NCBI RefSeq assembly: GCF_051652165.1
Contig: NZ_JBOFTR010000004.1
Span: 62,001-126,000, forward strand
From: Plesiomonas sp051652165
GTDB taxonomy: Bacteria; Pseudomonadota; Gammaproteobacteria; Enterobacterales; CAMTGL01
Reading direction: 5' to 3'
DNA: 64,000 nt
Shown here: in pieces, positions 9,160 to 17,607 of the stretch
Position numbering within the stretch: position 1 is the first letter of the stretch
Layout of the letters: each line of letters opens with the position of its first letter
The notes under the pieces: model-generated
The model's input: the letters and a program-made list of their open reading frames with translations, nothing else
The model's database searches: none
Told to the model about the DNA's origin: nothing
Position numbers and translations under genes: made by a program

Positions 9160-10221
9160 TTACTGTTGAGCTGCAACAGGTTGCTCTTTAACACCTTGAA
9201 CTTCGATTTCTACGCGGCGGTCTGGAGCCAGGCAAGAGATCAGAGAGCTACGGTTCTTGATGCCGTCACACTTAGTACCAGTTACTGGATCAGCTTTACC
9301 ACGGCCTTCAACAGACAGCATGTTAGCTGGAGCACCCAGAGTTTCCAGGTAAGAAGCTACTGACTGAGCACGGTCTTGAGACAGCTTATCGTTATAAGCG
9401 TCAGAACCTAGGCGGTCAGTGTAACCGATAACAACAGCAGTTTGGTCTTTCAGACCCATGTTGCTAATTTCGCTGTACATCTTCTGCAGAGCTTGCTCGC
9501 CTGCTGGCTTCAGTGTTGCTTTGTTGAAGTTAAACAGAACGTCAGAAGTCAGAGTGAAACGCTTAGTTTCAACTTCTGGTGCTGCTACTGGAACTGGAAT
9601 TGGCGCTTCAGCAGCTTCTTGACCGAAACGGTAAGAAACGCCCATGCTCAACATACCGTTGTCTGCGCTAGTACCGATTTGGTTAGAGTTACCCAACTTG
9701 TTGGTGTATTGGTATTCCAAACGACCAGCCCAGTTTTGGTTGAATGCGTATTCAGCACCTACTGCTGCCAACGCACGAACACCAGTTTCGTGACGGTTGA
9801 ATTGGCTGTTGTCGCTGCCTTTCATGTCAGCACGGTAGCCCATAGCACCGATACGAGTATACAGGTCCAGATCTTGCATTACTGGGTAGCTAAACTTACC
9901 GCTCAGTTGAATGCCTTGGCCATTCATTTTGCCGCTACCAGAACGCATGTTGTTCAGGTAGTCGTAGCCCATTTCAACTGCGAACCATGGGTTTACTTGG
10001 TAACCACCAAATACACCACCAGCCAGAGAGTTCTTGCTGAAATGAGTAGAACGGCTAAGAACGTTGTCTGAACCGAAGAAATCTTGGTTCTTTTCAGTGC
10101 TGAAGTAGTTAGACCAGCCTAGTTTAGCACCAGTGTACCAAGTACCTTCTTGTGGAGCTGCTTGAGTTGAAGCAGCGAATGCCATACCAGCCAGAGCCAG
10201 TGCAATTGCAGTCTTTTTCAT
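9160..10221 (-). CDS. ompA: outer membrane protein A
   Basis: OmpA is an abundant outer-membrane protein that anchors the membrane to peptidoglycan. The 353-residue precursor starts MKKTAIALALAGMAFAASTQA, a clear Sec signal peptide. An eight-stranded barrel follows to about residue 200, then a Pro/Ala linker (APIPVPVAAPEVE) and the OmpA-like peptidoglycan-binding domain (NDKLSQDRAQSVASYL). The frame is open for 29 codons further upstream, but ATG 10221 has GAGGCGC-type ribosome binding sequence nearly identical to E. coli ompA, so the extension is untranslated leader. Confidence 0.97.
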   Translation of the reverse strand: MKKTAIALALAGMAFAASTQAAPQEGTWYTGAKLGWSNYFSTEKNQDFFGSDNVLSRSTHFSKNSLAGGVFGGYQVNPWFAVEMGYDYLNNMRSGSGKMNGQGIQLSGKFSYPVMQDLDLYTRIGAMGYRADMKGSDNSQFNRHETGVRALAAVGAEYAFNQNWAGRLEYQYTNKLGNSNQIGTSADNGMLSMGVSYRFGQEAAEAPIPVPVAAPEVETKRFTLTSDVLFNFNKATLKPAGEQALQKMYSEISNMGLKDQTAVVIGYTDRLGSDAYNDKLSQDRAQSVASYLETLGAPANMLSVEGRGKADPVTGTKCDGIKNRSSLISCLAPDRRVEIEVQGVKEQPVAAQQ

Positions 10222-10263
10222 GTCTTGCGCCTCGTTATCATCAATGAAAGGCATAAATAATTG

Positions 10264-10375
10264 CGTAAGGCTCAAAGGCCTTACGTCATTTTTGAATGAA
10301 CATTCCATCGTCTAGACGGTGGCATAAGATTGCCACACAAATGTTCCATTCTTGACAATAAGTCTACCGAGACTT
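10264..10375 (-). promoter_or_regulatory. ompA 5' leader with two stem-loops
   Basis: Two perfect hairpins lie upstream of the ompA start: CGTAAGGC/GCCTTACG (10264-10285, 6-base loop) and AAGTCT/AGACTT (10360-10375, 4-base loop). A TATCTT hexamer on the minus strand just upstream of the distal hairpin could be the -10, so the mRNA might begin at that hairpin. The E. coli ompA mRNA has a long structured leader with a stabilising 5' stem-loop; homology of function is inference. Confidence 0.5.
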
Positions 10376-11017
10376 TTGAAAGATACAAGACTAACGTGAT
10401 TAAGTTCGCAAACTGTTTAGGCTAAAAAAAATACAGCTGATTTTCCTTGTTTTGTATCTATTTGATTTTAATTGGAAAAAAAACAAGGTGGTTATTTTTT
10501 AATATAAAAAATTAACCTAATGAAAATAATTAGATACAAGAAAAAATGATAAATAGGGTGGCTTATGGAGTCATAGCGGATGTTTTTCTCATCTTAGTGG
10601 TTATGTTTTCATCGTTAATTTATTCGAAAGTATCAAAGTGTCAAACTTGCTGTCGAAACATAAAATACAGAGTGTTATTAAAAATGAATGACTAAGTTAT
10701 AAACTTTTTATTACATGATAAACGCGATTAGTTTCGCATATCGAAGGGAGATATTTTAGTTTTTACGTGTTTTGTTTCATATTTGCTAATATGTCTTGAC
10801 CCAATAATCACTGCTTATTTAAAACATTTAGTCGGTCTTGCGTCAAAAATGTGACTGGTGGTATTGCTTATTGTTGGTGGAATCGCGAAGATAGCGATAG
10901 TTTCATACTTATGTTACTAACCTCTGAAGTTTGTAATATTTTATAAATTGGTATGCATTATCTCATTCGCATAGGGAGAGCTTGTTTATCTGATAAAACA
11001 AGCAACATGGAGGCAAA
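10376..11017. other. ompA-sxy intergenic region
   Basis: About 640 bp of AT-rich sequence upstream of both ompA and sxy, including the 5' side of the ompA promoter region. No open frame resembles SulA, which occupies this place in E. coli. Only a half CRP-like site (TGTGA near 10850) and the sxy leader hairpin were noticed. Confidence 0.6.
10980..11013 (+). promoter_or_regulatory. sxy leader hairpin and ribosome binding site
   Basis: GCTTGTTT (10980-10987) and AAACAAGC (10996-11003) form a perfect 8-bp hairpin directly upstream of a strong GGAGG (11009-11013) that precedes the sxy ATG by 4 bases. A hairpin here could influence translation; sxy in Haemophilus influenzae and E. coli is known to be controlled through 5' mRNA structure. 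Confidence 0.45.
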
Positions 11018-11641
11018 ATGAACGCTGTGGATAAAGACCTTATTAAAAAAGCGTGTGAAATTTTTTCGGCTCACTTTGGTGAAGTTAAATCTCGCTCTAT
11101 GTTTGGCGGGTTTGGTTTGTATCAAGGTGATGTAATGTTTGCTGTTGTATCTGAAGACCATCTTTATTTGCGTGCTTGCAATGGATTAGAAGCACGTTTT
11201 ATCGCCCGAGGGATGAGCCCCTTTGTTTATACTAAACGTGGCCGTCCAGTGATGCTACGGTATTATAAAGTTGAGCAAGTCATGTGGGATAACCTTGATC
11301 AATTGATTGTTATGGCAAATCAAGCACTCATTGGTGCTCGCAGTGACAAACAAGAGAAAAAGGGAGGAGAAGCAAAACGTTTAAAAGATTTGCCTAATAT
11401 GGGGTTATCAACAGAACGTTTGTTACGTAAAGCCGGTATTGGCTCTATTAGCGAATTACAGGCTCTTGGTGCAGTAGCCGCTTATGTAAAGGTAAAAGCA
11501 CAGTGTAGTGATGTCACCGATAAATTGCTGTGGGCATTAGCCGGAGCATTAGAGGGATGTCATGCAGCGGCACTCTCACCTGTGATTAAAGATCAAATTG
11601 CAGCTTCATTACGTGAAGCTTATGCCTTTAAATATAACTAA
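11018..11641 (+). CDS. sxy: TfoX/Sxy competence regulator
   Basis: Sxy/TfoX works with CRP to activate competence (CRP-S) genes for DNA uptake. The 207-residue protein has the TfoX N-terminal domain (SRSMFGGFGLYQGDVMFAVV, about residues 24-45) and the C-terminal domain (LKDLPNMGLSTERLLRKAGI, from about residue 121), which is a helix-hairpin-helix-like module. The start has GGAGG upstream. It lies next to ompA as in E. coli, but without sulA between them. No competence genes occur in this window. Confidence 0.93.
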   Translation: MNAVDKDLIKKACEIFSAHFGEVKSRSMFGGFGLYQGDVMFAVVSEDHLYLRACNGLEARFIARGMSPFVYTKRGRPVMLRYYKVEQVMWDNLDQLIVMANQALIGARSDKQEKKGGEAKRLKDLPNMGLSTERLLRKAGIGSISELQALGAVAAYVKVKAQCSDVTDKLLWALAGALEGCHAAALSPVIKDQIAASLREAYAFKYN

Positions 11642-11652
11642 TAAGATAAGGT

Positions 11653-11682
11653 AGACTCTTTCTACATTATAGAGAGTCTTTA
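11653..11682 (+). terminator. weak hairpin after sxy
   Basis: AGACTCT (11653-11659) can pair with AGAGTCT (11673-11679) and is followed by TTT. It lies directly after the sxy stop and just before a stronger terminator. Confidence 0.4.
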
Positions 11683-11710
11683 CAATAGAAAGTATTTGGC
11701 TAATAAAAAG

Positions 11711-11760
11711 CCGCCTCACCGTGAAGGGGTTTACTACTTCACGGTGAGGCGGTTTTATTT
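11711..11760. terminator. strong terminator after sxy
   Basis: A perfect 16-bp stem (11711-11726 and 11737-11752) with a 10-base loop, followed by TTTTATTT. A-rich sequence on the other side would allow use on both strands. Confidence 0.9.
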
Positions 11761-12129
11761 GTTATCGCCCATATGCTTTGTTTGTATACGTATCAGGCGT
11801 GAGTTACTGATCTTTTAAAGGGATTTTTGAGTTTACAATTTACTCAGATTACATATTGATTTACGGTTTTTTTCACATTATCTGCTTGTTATCGGTGTTT
11901 GCATTTTGGAACACCCTCTGCATTTTATACCTTCAATTTCTATACTGGTGTATTTTTATACTGCGATATAGTTCTGATTCATTACATTATACCTTTATAC
12001 TTATACTACTTATGGTAATGCGTTGACATGTGGTTTAACGTAATTACTGTTATTCGGTAGCACTACAATATGTGGTTTATCTTATGGTGTACATTTTACA
12101 CCTATCGGTGAGCGTTGAAGGAGTGGTTG
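11761..12129. other. intergenic region upstream of elaA
   Basis: About 370 bp of AT-rich sequence with several TATACT/TTATAC clusters that could serve as -10 elements. No open frame or convincing operator is visible apart from the elaA ribosome site. Confidence 0.5.
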
Positions 12130-12588
12130 ATGTCGTTAGTGTGGCGTAGTTGTACATTTGAGCAGTTAGATAATGTCGCCTTATATCAATTATTACAGTT
12201 ACGAGCAGAGACATTCATTGTTGAGCAAGCGTGTGCTTATCAAGATTTGGATGGAAAAGATCTATATCCGGACACGTACCATTTACTTGGTTATCAAAAT
12301 AATGAGTTAGTTGCTTACCTGCGAGCGATGGGGCCGGGTATTGTTGATCCTGTTATGCCTGTAATTGGCCGTGTAATAACAGGAAAGTTATACCGTGGTC
12401 AGGGTTTGGGGCATCAACTCATTGCACAAGGCGTGGCGCTTTGTACACAATACTGGCCAAACCGTGCTATACACCTGAGTGCACAAGCACATCTGCAAGC
12501 TTATTATCAACAACATGGTTTCATTGCAGCAGGAGAGGTGTATTTGGAAGATAGCATCCCTCATATTGGTATGAACCGGTTGGCATAA
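12130..12588 (+). CDS. elaA: GNAT family N-acetyltransferase ElaA
   Basis: A 152-residue single-domain GNAT acetyltransferase predicted to transfer acetyl from acetyl-CoA to an unknown amine. The acetyl-CoA pyrophosphate loop is seen in RVITGKLYRGQGLG (R/Q-x-x-G-x-G), and LSAQAHLQAYYQQHGF near the C-terminus is the ElaA/GNAT motif B. The frame is open from a TTG at 12115, but that codon would precede the AAGGAG ribosome site; ATG 12130 lies 6-7 bases after it and matches the E. coli ElaA start region. Physiological role unknown. Confidence 0.9.
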   Translation: MSLVWRSCTFEQLDNVALYQLLQLRAETFIVEQACAYQDLDGKDLYPDTYHLLGYQNNELVAYLRAMGPGIVDPVMPVIGRVITGKLYRGQGLGHQLIAQGVALCTQYWPNRAIHLSAQAHLQAYYQQHGFIAAGEVYLEDSIPHIGMNRLA

Positions 12589-13186
12589 TAGTGTTTGATG
12601 ATAGATTACAAATCTGCTCCGTTTGTGTGCGTGCGTTGTATCGAGCTGTGATCTAGATCTCTTTGTGGCTTTATAAATTACATAAAGCCATATAAAAATC
12701 GTGATTTAGGGCTCGACCAATTGATGTGAATCGCTATAATGAAACTCACTTGCTTGCATAGCAATAGGTTACATATCACTAAAGACTTATGAAAACATAA
12801 GATGTTTGAGGGTAGATACTATATTGTTTATCAAGTAGATAGCTTCTTTTTATACTGAAGCTGCGAGTAAGGTACTCGATGTTTAGGTGGCATATATTAA
12901 AAATTAATCCGCCATCAGTAACATCTTGGTAAACATTATTTTCATGTGTTTATTTGCCTATTCTACGATGATCGGAACACATCATCGTCTGCAATTTAAG
13001 TCTCATTTCTGAGCATATTCCAATGGATGGTTTCTTTCTGACTGCTTTAACATTTTTAGCAGAGGATAGTTGCATGCATTTTTTAGTAGACCATCTTGCT
13101 GTTAGCCATTGAATTGAATCGTTTCAACCTGATGATTGATATGGTTATACAGAGAGTTTTTATATTAATTATTTGAAGATAATCCT
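12589..13186. other. elaA-sdaC intergenic region with inverted repeats
   Basis: About 600 bp without a gene. It holds a perfect 9-bp inverted repeat TGGCTTTAT/ATAAAGCCA (12666-12674 and 12682-12690), a 6-bp one CGAGTA/TACTCG (12864-12878), and a CRP-like sequence TGTGA-N6-TCTCT at 12647-12662. The CRP-like site is more than 500 bp from sdaC, so its link to that gene is weak. Neither repeat has a T tract. Confidence 0.45.
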
Positions 13187-14482
13187 ATGGATAACACAGC
13201 AGTAAAACAGCCATTAAACGCTGGCAATACAAAAGCATTAATGAAGTGGAATAAAACTGACATTACATGGATGCTTGGTTTATATGGTACGGCAGTCGGT
13301 GCAGGCACACTATTTTTGCCTATTGAAGCAGGTATCGGTGGTATCTGGCCTTTGTTGGTTATGACCATTTTGGCATTGCCGATGACATTTTTTGCGCATC
13401 GTGCATTATGCCGTTTTGTGCTATCAGGCTCAGGTCAACAAGGTGATGATATTACTGAAGTGGTAGAAGAGCACTTTGGTTCAAAAGCCGGTTATTTGAT
13501 CACATTTTTATACTTCTTTGCGATTTACCCCATTTTGCTGGTTTACAGTGTGGCGATCACCAATACGGTCGAGAGCTTTATGATAAATCAGTTGCAGATG
13601 ACGCCGCCACCGCGTGCAATTTTGTCTCTAGTGCTGATTGTTGGTTTAATGGCGATTGTCGGTTGTGGTGAGAAGCTGATCGTGAAAGCGATGAGCGTGC
13701 TGGTATTCCCGTTTGTGGCAGTATTAGTATTTATGTCTTTGTACCTGATCCCTGAGTGGAACACCTCTATTTTCCATTACGTGCCTGCTGGCGGTGATGG
13801 TGTGATGAATATTGCAAAAACATTGTGGTTAGTTATTCCGGTGATGGTGTTCTCTTTTAATCACTCTCCGATTATCTCTTCATTTGCGGTAGAGCAAAAG
13901 CAGCAATACGGCGCACTGGCAGATAAGAAAAGCTCACGCATTTTGCTGATGAGCCACATCATGATGGTGATCACTGTGATGTTCTTTGTGTTCAGTTGTG
14001 TATTGAGCTTATCTCCGGCTGAACTGGCACAGGCAAAAGCAGATAATATCTCAATTTTATCTTTTTTAGCCAACAAGTTTAACAATCCTGTTATTGCTTA
14101 TTTAGCACCGATGATCGCGTTTGTGGCGATAACTAAATCTTTCTTGGGGCACTATTTAGGCACGCGTGAAGGTTTGAATGGTCTGGTACTGAAAGCGGCA
14201 CGCAGAAAAGGTAAAACGGTACAAACCACAACGTTGAACCGTATTACTGCTATTTTTATTCTGCTAACTACCTGGGGTATTGCAACATTGAACCCAAGCA
14301 TTCTGCATATTATTGAGATGCTGGGTGGCCCGGTTATTGCGTTACTGTTATTCATCATGCCAATGTATGCAGTACGTAAAGTACCGGCGATGAAAAAGTA
14401 TGCGGGTTCACCAAGCAATATTTTTGTGACTTTGATTGGTTGTATCGCAATTTCAGCTATTTTCTATACGCTGTCTCATTAA
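13187..14482 (+). CDS. sdaC: serine transporter of the HAAAP family
   Basis: A 431-residue inner-membrane carrier, probably L-serine/H+ symporter. It shares long stretches with E. coli SdaC: WMLGLYGTAVGAGTLFLPI, FFAIYPILLVYSVAITNTV and MVFSFNHSPIISSFAVE. About 11 hydrophobic segments are visible. In E. coli sdaC is followed by serine deaminase sdaB; here it is followed by a terminator and no deaminase gene. TdcC or DlsT-type relatives are alternatives, but the motif agreement is best with SdaC. Confidence 0.88.
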   Translation: MDNTAVKQPLNAGNTKALMKWNKTDITWMLGLYGTAVGAGTLFLPIEAGIGGIWPLLVMTILALPMTFFAHRALCRFVLSGSGQQGDDITEVVEEHFGSKAGYLITFLYFFAIYPILLVYSVAITNTVESFMINQLQMTPPPRAILSLVLIVGLMAIVGCGEKLIVKAMSVLVFPFVAVLVFMSLYLIPEWNTSIFHYVPAGGDGVMNIAKTLWLVIPVMVFSFNHSPIISSFAVEQKQQYGALADKKSSRILLMSHIMMVITVMFFVFSCVLSLSPAELAQAKADNISILSFLANKFNNPVIAYLAPMIAFVAITKSFLGHYLGTREGLNGLVLKAARRKGKTVQTTTLNRITAIFILLTTWGIATLNPSILHIIEMLGGPVIALLLFIMPMYAVRKVPAMKKYAGSPSNIFVTLIGCIAISAIFYTLSH

Positions 14483-14530
14483 TAGGTAAAACAGCGTTAT
14501 TGAAAAAATAGGCTGTTTATAAAAAAAAAA

Positions 14531-14556
14531 GGCGCTGATTTTTCAGCGCCTTTTTT
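14531..14556. terminator. bidirectional terminator between sdaC and tyrP
   Basis: A perfect 8-bp stem (GGCGCTGA and TCAGCGCC, loop TTTT) preceded by ten A residues and followed by six T residues. It serves convergent genes. Confidence 0.95.
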
Positions 14557-14609
14557 ATGCTTGTTATTGCGAGGCTATCAATAATGTGAACAATCATAGA
14601 AATGAGCGG

Positions 14610-15878
14610 TTAACCAACAACGCCCGGTAATAGCCCGAATGATCCGGCAATTTGAATAGCAATAATGGCAATGCCTGAAGCGAACACAACGAAAATTCCG
14701 ATAATGCCTCCGCTCACTTTATAGCTGTTTAAACCATATGTGTAGATTTGGTGGCTTGGTTTTAGGCTACGGCTTGAGGAAGTATCGCCTGAGTGACGGC
14801 GCATTTTCCACACCATAGCAGCAGGCAGTAACAAGGCCAGAATAGCCAGTGCAATGGCGGCATAGCCGAGTGCCATCACAAATCCCTGCGGATAGAAAAG
14901 TGCAAAGATAAGCGGAGGGATAAAAGTGATTAAGCCTGTTTGTAAGCGACCTGATGCATTGTCACTGCGGCGGAATGCGTCTGCCAGAAAGTCAAACATG
15001 CCAAGCGTCACACCCAAAAATGAGGTGGCTAATGCCATATCAGCGAAAATGCGCACCGCAGCATCGACTTTTGGGTTGGCAACTACGTTATCTACAGCAT
15101 GCATTAAACCGGCTAAACTTGGGTTCTCAGCTAAAATAGAGGTCATTTGTGCTTGGTTGATAGCACCATGTGTAGCAAGTTGCCACAAAATATAGGCAAA
15201 TAATGGAATAGCACTGCCCAGTATCAGCACAAATTTTAGCTTTTTGGTGTCACCATTGAGATAGCGTACGAGGCTAGGAATACTGCCATGAAAACCAAAT
15301 GAGGTAAAAATTACCGGAATAGCCGATAAAATTAGCCCTTGCTCCAGTGGCATTGCCAATAAATTTGTTCCTTCTACGTGTGGTAACATGAGGAACAGCA
15401 TCAGAATGAGCGCAATAACTTTCACGGTAAACAGCACACGGTTTAGTGCATCAACAGCCCGTGTACTGATACATACCGCACCGCCAAGCAGAGCTGTAAA
15501 CAACAAAGTACCTTGCAGTGGGCTGAAATCCCAGTGCAGCCAAAGCTTGAGATTGTTCGATAACTGGCCGCCACCTCCGGTGATATACGCGGCGATTAGC
15601 GCATACATTAAAAATGCCATACTGCTGCTGGCAATCCAGCGGCCAGCCGTCCCAAAGCACTGTTCTGCTAATGAGCCTAACCCTGCATCAGGTGCAGCAT
15701 GCTGGTGAACTTCTAGCAGCATTAATGCGCTGTAGCAGGTGAGAGCCCACAAACCTAACATCATTATCAAGGTGGCAGTAAAGCCAATTCCGGCAGAGGC
15801 CAGTGGCATGGCCAGCATTCCTGCACCTATTGTCGTTCCGGCAACAATCAGAACGCTTCCTATAAAACGGTTTTTCAC
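14610..15878 (-). CDS. TyrP-type aromatic amino acid transporter, promoter-distal copy
   Basis: A 422-residue HAAAP-family inner-membrane carrier, probably tyrosine/H+ symporter. The N-terminus GSVLIVAGTTIGAGMLAMP and the IFTSFGFHGSIPSLVRYL segment match E. coli TyrP (403 residues). An insertion of roughly 20 polar residues (about 355-375, rich in Ser, His, Lys and Arg) lies before the last membrane segment and is missing from the neighbouring copy. The start is GTG with GAGG 6 bases upstream. It lies 56 bp after the second tyrP-like gene, so both are likely one transcript. Confidence 0.88.
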   Translation of the reverse strand: MKNRFIGSVLIVAGTTIGAGMLAMPLASAGIGFTATLIMMLGLWALTCYSALMLLEVHQHAAPDAGLGSLAEQCFGTAGRWIASSSMAFLMYALIAAYITGGGGQLSNNLKLWLHWDFSPLQGTLLFTALLGGAVCISTRAVDALNRVLFTVKVIALILMLFLMLPHVEGTNLLAMPLEQGLILSAIPVIFTSFGFHGSIPSLVRYLNGDTKKLKFVLILGSAIPLFAYILWQLATHGAINQAQMTSILAENPSLAGLMHAVDNVVANPKVDAAVRIFADMALATSFLGVTLGMFDFLADAFRRSDNASGRLQTGLITFIPPLIFALFYPQGFVMALGYAAIALAILALLLPAAMVWKMRRHSGDTSSSRSLKPSHQIYTYGLNSYKVSGGIIGIFVVFASGIAIIAIQIAGSFGLLPGVVG

Positions 15879-15934
15879 TTTGCGACCTCTTTTTCTTCCG
15901 GCATTAATTTTATATTTTATTTATCAGCAAGTTA

Positions 15935-17155
15935 TTAACCGGCAACAGTAGGTAACAAGCCTGACGCTGAGGCTATCTGCACTGCAATAACAAAAAGCCC
16001 AAGTACTGCAACCAGTGCTAATCCGGCAGTTCCTCCCATAACCTGATAGGCATAGGGTTTTTGCTGTGCTTGTTGTCTGGCTTTTCTGACCATTGCAGCA
16101 GGTAACAACAGTGCCAGTATCGCCAACGGAATAGCCGCATAGCCAAGAGCTAAAATAAAGCCTTGCGGGTAGAATAATGCGAACAATACTGGGGGGATAA
16201 AGGTCAACAGCCCTGTTTGCATGCGCCCTGATGCCTGATTACTGCGGCGGCAGGCATCGGCCAGAAAATCAAACAGTGCCAGTGAAACGCCTAAAAATGA
16301 GGTAGCAAGTGCCATGTCGGCAAAAATACGGACGGCCAGATCAACGCGCGGGTTTTGAACTACCGAATCAACCGTTTCCATCAGCCCTGACAGGGTTGGG
16401 TTGACATCAATAATATGGGTGAATGCCTGCTGACTGATTGCACCATGAGTGGCGAGTTGCCAGAGAATATAGATTACCAGTGGAATGGCACTACCGGTAA
16501 GAAAAACAAAGCGTAATTTTGCCGCATCACCTTCTAGGTAGCGCACTAAACTGGTTGTACAGATATGAAAACCAAATGAGGTGAAAAATACCGGTAAAGC
16601 AGAGAGTAGTAGCATATTCTGAACGGGCATTGCGGTCAGGTTTTGTGCTTCAACATGGGGGATCAGGAGCAATAAAACCAGTGCTAGTGCAATCAGCTTA
16701 ATGCTGAATAACACACGATTGCAGGAATCTACAAAACGTGTGCTGACACACACAGCGCCACCCAACAATACAGTAAACAGTAGCGTGCCTTGTGTCGGGG
16801 TTAGGGCCCAGCCAAACCAGCTGTTTATATTGTGAACCAGTTGGCTACCGCCACCGGTAATATAGGCGGCAGTCAGTGCATACATCAGAAATAACATGCT
16901 AAAACTGATTAACCAGCGGCCGGGTTTGCCTAGATAGCGTTCTGCCAGAGCGCTGAGAGCCGGCTCTTCTGGTGCAGATAAATGCACTTCAACCAGCATC
17001 AGCGCGCTATAGCTCATTAATGCCCATAATCCAATCATCATTGCTAGGGTGGGTAAAAAACCGATTCCCGCAGAAGCCAGTGGCATTGCTAACATTCCTG
17101 CACCTATCGTGATGCCTGCCACAATCAAAATACTACCTAAAACTCGGCTTTTCAC
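15935..17155 (-). CDS. TyrP-type aromatic amino acid transporter, promoter-proximal copy
   Basis: A 406-residue paralogue of the adjacent gene, with the same signatures (GSILIVAGITIGAGMLAMP; RIFADMALATSFLGVSLALF). At the position where the other copy has FHGSIPSLVR, this one reads FHICTTSLVR, which may change substrate preference. The start is GTG preceded by GGGAG. Two TyrR-box-like palindromes and a TTGACA promoter lie upstream, supporting regulation by TyrR with aromatic amino acids. I assign family and probable tyrosine/aromatic specificity; exact substrate is inference. Confidence 0.87.
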   Translation of the reverse strand: MKSRVLGSILIVAGITIGAGMLAMPLASAGIGFLPTLAMMIGLWALMSYSALMLVEVHLSAPEEPALSALAERYLGKPGRWLISFSMLFLMYALTAAYITGGGSQLVHNINSWFGWALTPTQGTLLFTVLLGGAVCVSTRFVDSCNRVLFSIKLIALALVLLLLIPHVEAQNLTAMPVQNMLLLSALPVFFTSFGFHICTTSLVRYLEGDAAKLRFVFLTGSAIPLVIYILWQLATHGAISQQAFTHIIDVNPTLSGLMETVDSVVQNPRVDLAVRIFADMALATSFLGVSLALFDFLADACRRSNQASGRMQTGLLTFIPPVLFALFYPQGFILALGYAAIPLAILALLLPAAMVRKARQQAQQKPYAYQVMGGTAGLALVAVLGLFVIAVQIASASGLLPTVAG

Positions 17156-17296
17156 TGATGACTCCCTCTGCCTATAAACATAACCGCGAGTATAAAATCC
17201 AATAATACATTCAGCGTCTGCTGTATTTAACCAACAGTTAACAATGTTTGATTATTTAATCTGATTATTTATCAAATAAACGAATGAATATTCTGC

Positions 17297-17325
17297 AGAT
17301 TAAATAATAAGCCCATGGCTGTCAA
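17297..17325 (-). promoter_or_regulatory. probable promoter of the tyrP pair
   Basis: On the minus strand TTGACA (17320-17325) and TAATCT (17297-17302) are separated by 17 bases. It would start transcription about 130-140 bases before the GTG of the proximal gene. Confidence 0.55.
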
Positions 17326-17338
17326 ACTCTGTTTGCAA

Positions 17339-17356
17339 TGTAAACTTTTAATTACA
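17339..17356 (-). promoter_or_regulatory. TyrR box, promoter-proximal
   Basis: TGTAAA-N6-ATTACA, one mismatch to the TyrR consensus TGTAAA-N6-TTTACA. Its centre lies about 57-60 bp upstream of the predicted transcription start, a position suited to activation. Confidence 0.65.
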
Positions 17357-17411
17357 CCCTTGGTGTTTCGAGCATAATCAGTGTGATAAATGGAGATATA
17401 TTCAAAATAAG

Positions 17412-17429
17412 TGTAATTTTTAAATTACA
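17412..17429 (-). promoter_or_regulatory. TyrR box, promoter-distal
   Basis: TGTAAT-N6-ATTACA, a perfect palindrome and a two-mismatch TyrR box. It lies 73 bp centre-to-centre from the proximal box, close to seven helical turns. The remaining sequence between the tyrP pair and the next gene is AT-rich with nothing else recognisable. Confidence 0.6.
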
Positions 17430-17607
17430 CTTTGCTGGTTTCCTCCTGTAATGTGGGCTGGAAACTGTATGAAAATATGGCAGACTTCGTTTTTGATCCA
17501 ACAAATAGCAAAACGGAATTTTCTCTTTTTTATTAAATGGTTAAGATGTATGCATAGTGTAGAGTTCAGGCGAGGCGGGTCGTCTGCATCACATCAAGGA
17601 GACCCAC

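Noticed and set aside
9442..10071. 209-codon open frame on the plus strand opposite ompA
   Set aside because: It is antisense to a certain OmpA gene, composition reflects biased codon use of ompA, and it has no recognisable domain or ribosome site.
12647..12662. CRP-like site in the elaA-sdaC gap
   Set aside because: Two mismatches and over 500 bp from sdaC; not enough to call a functional site.
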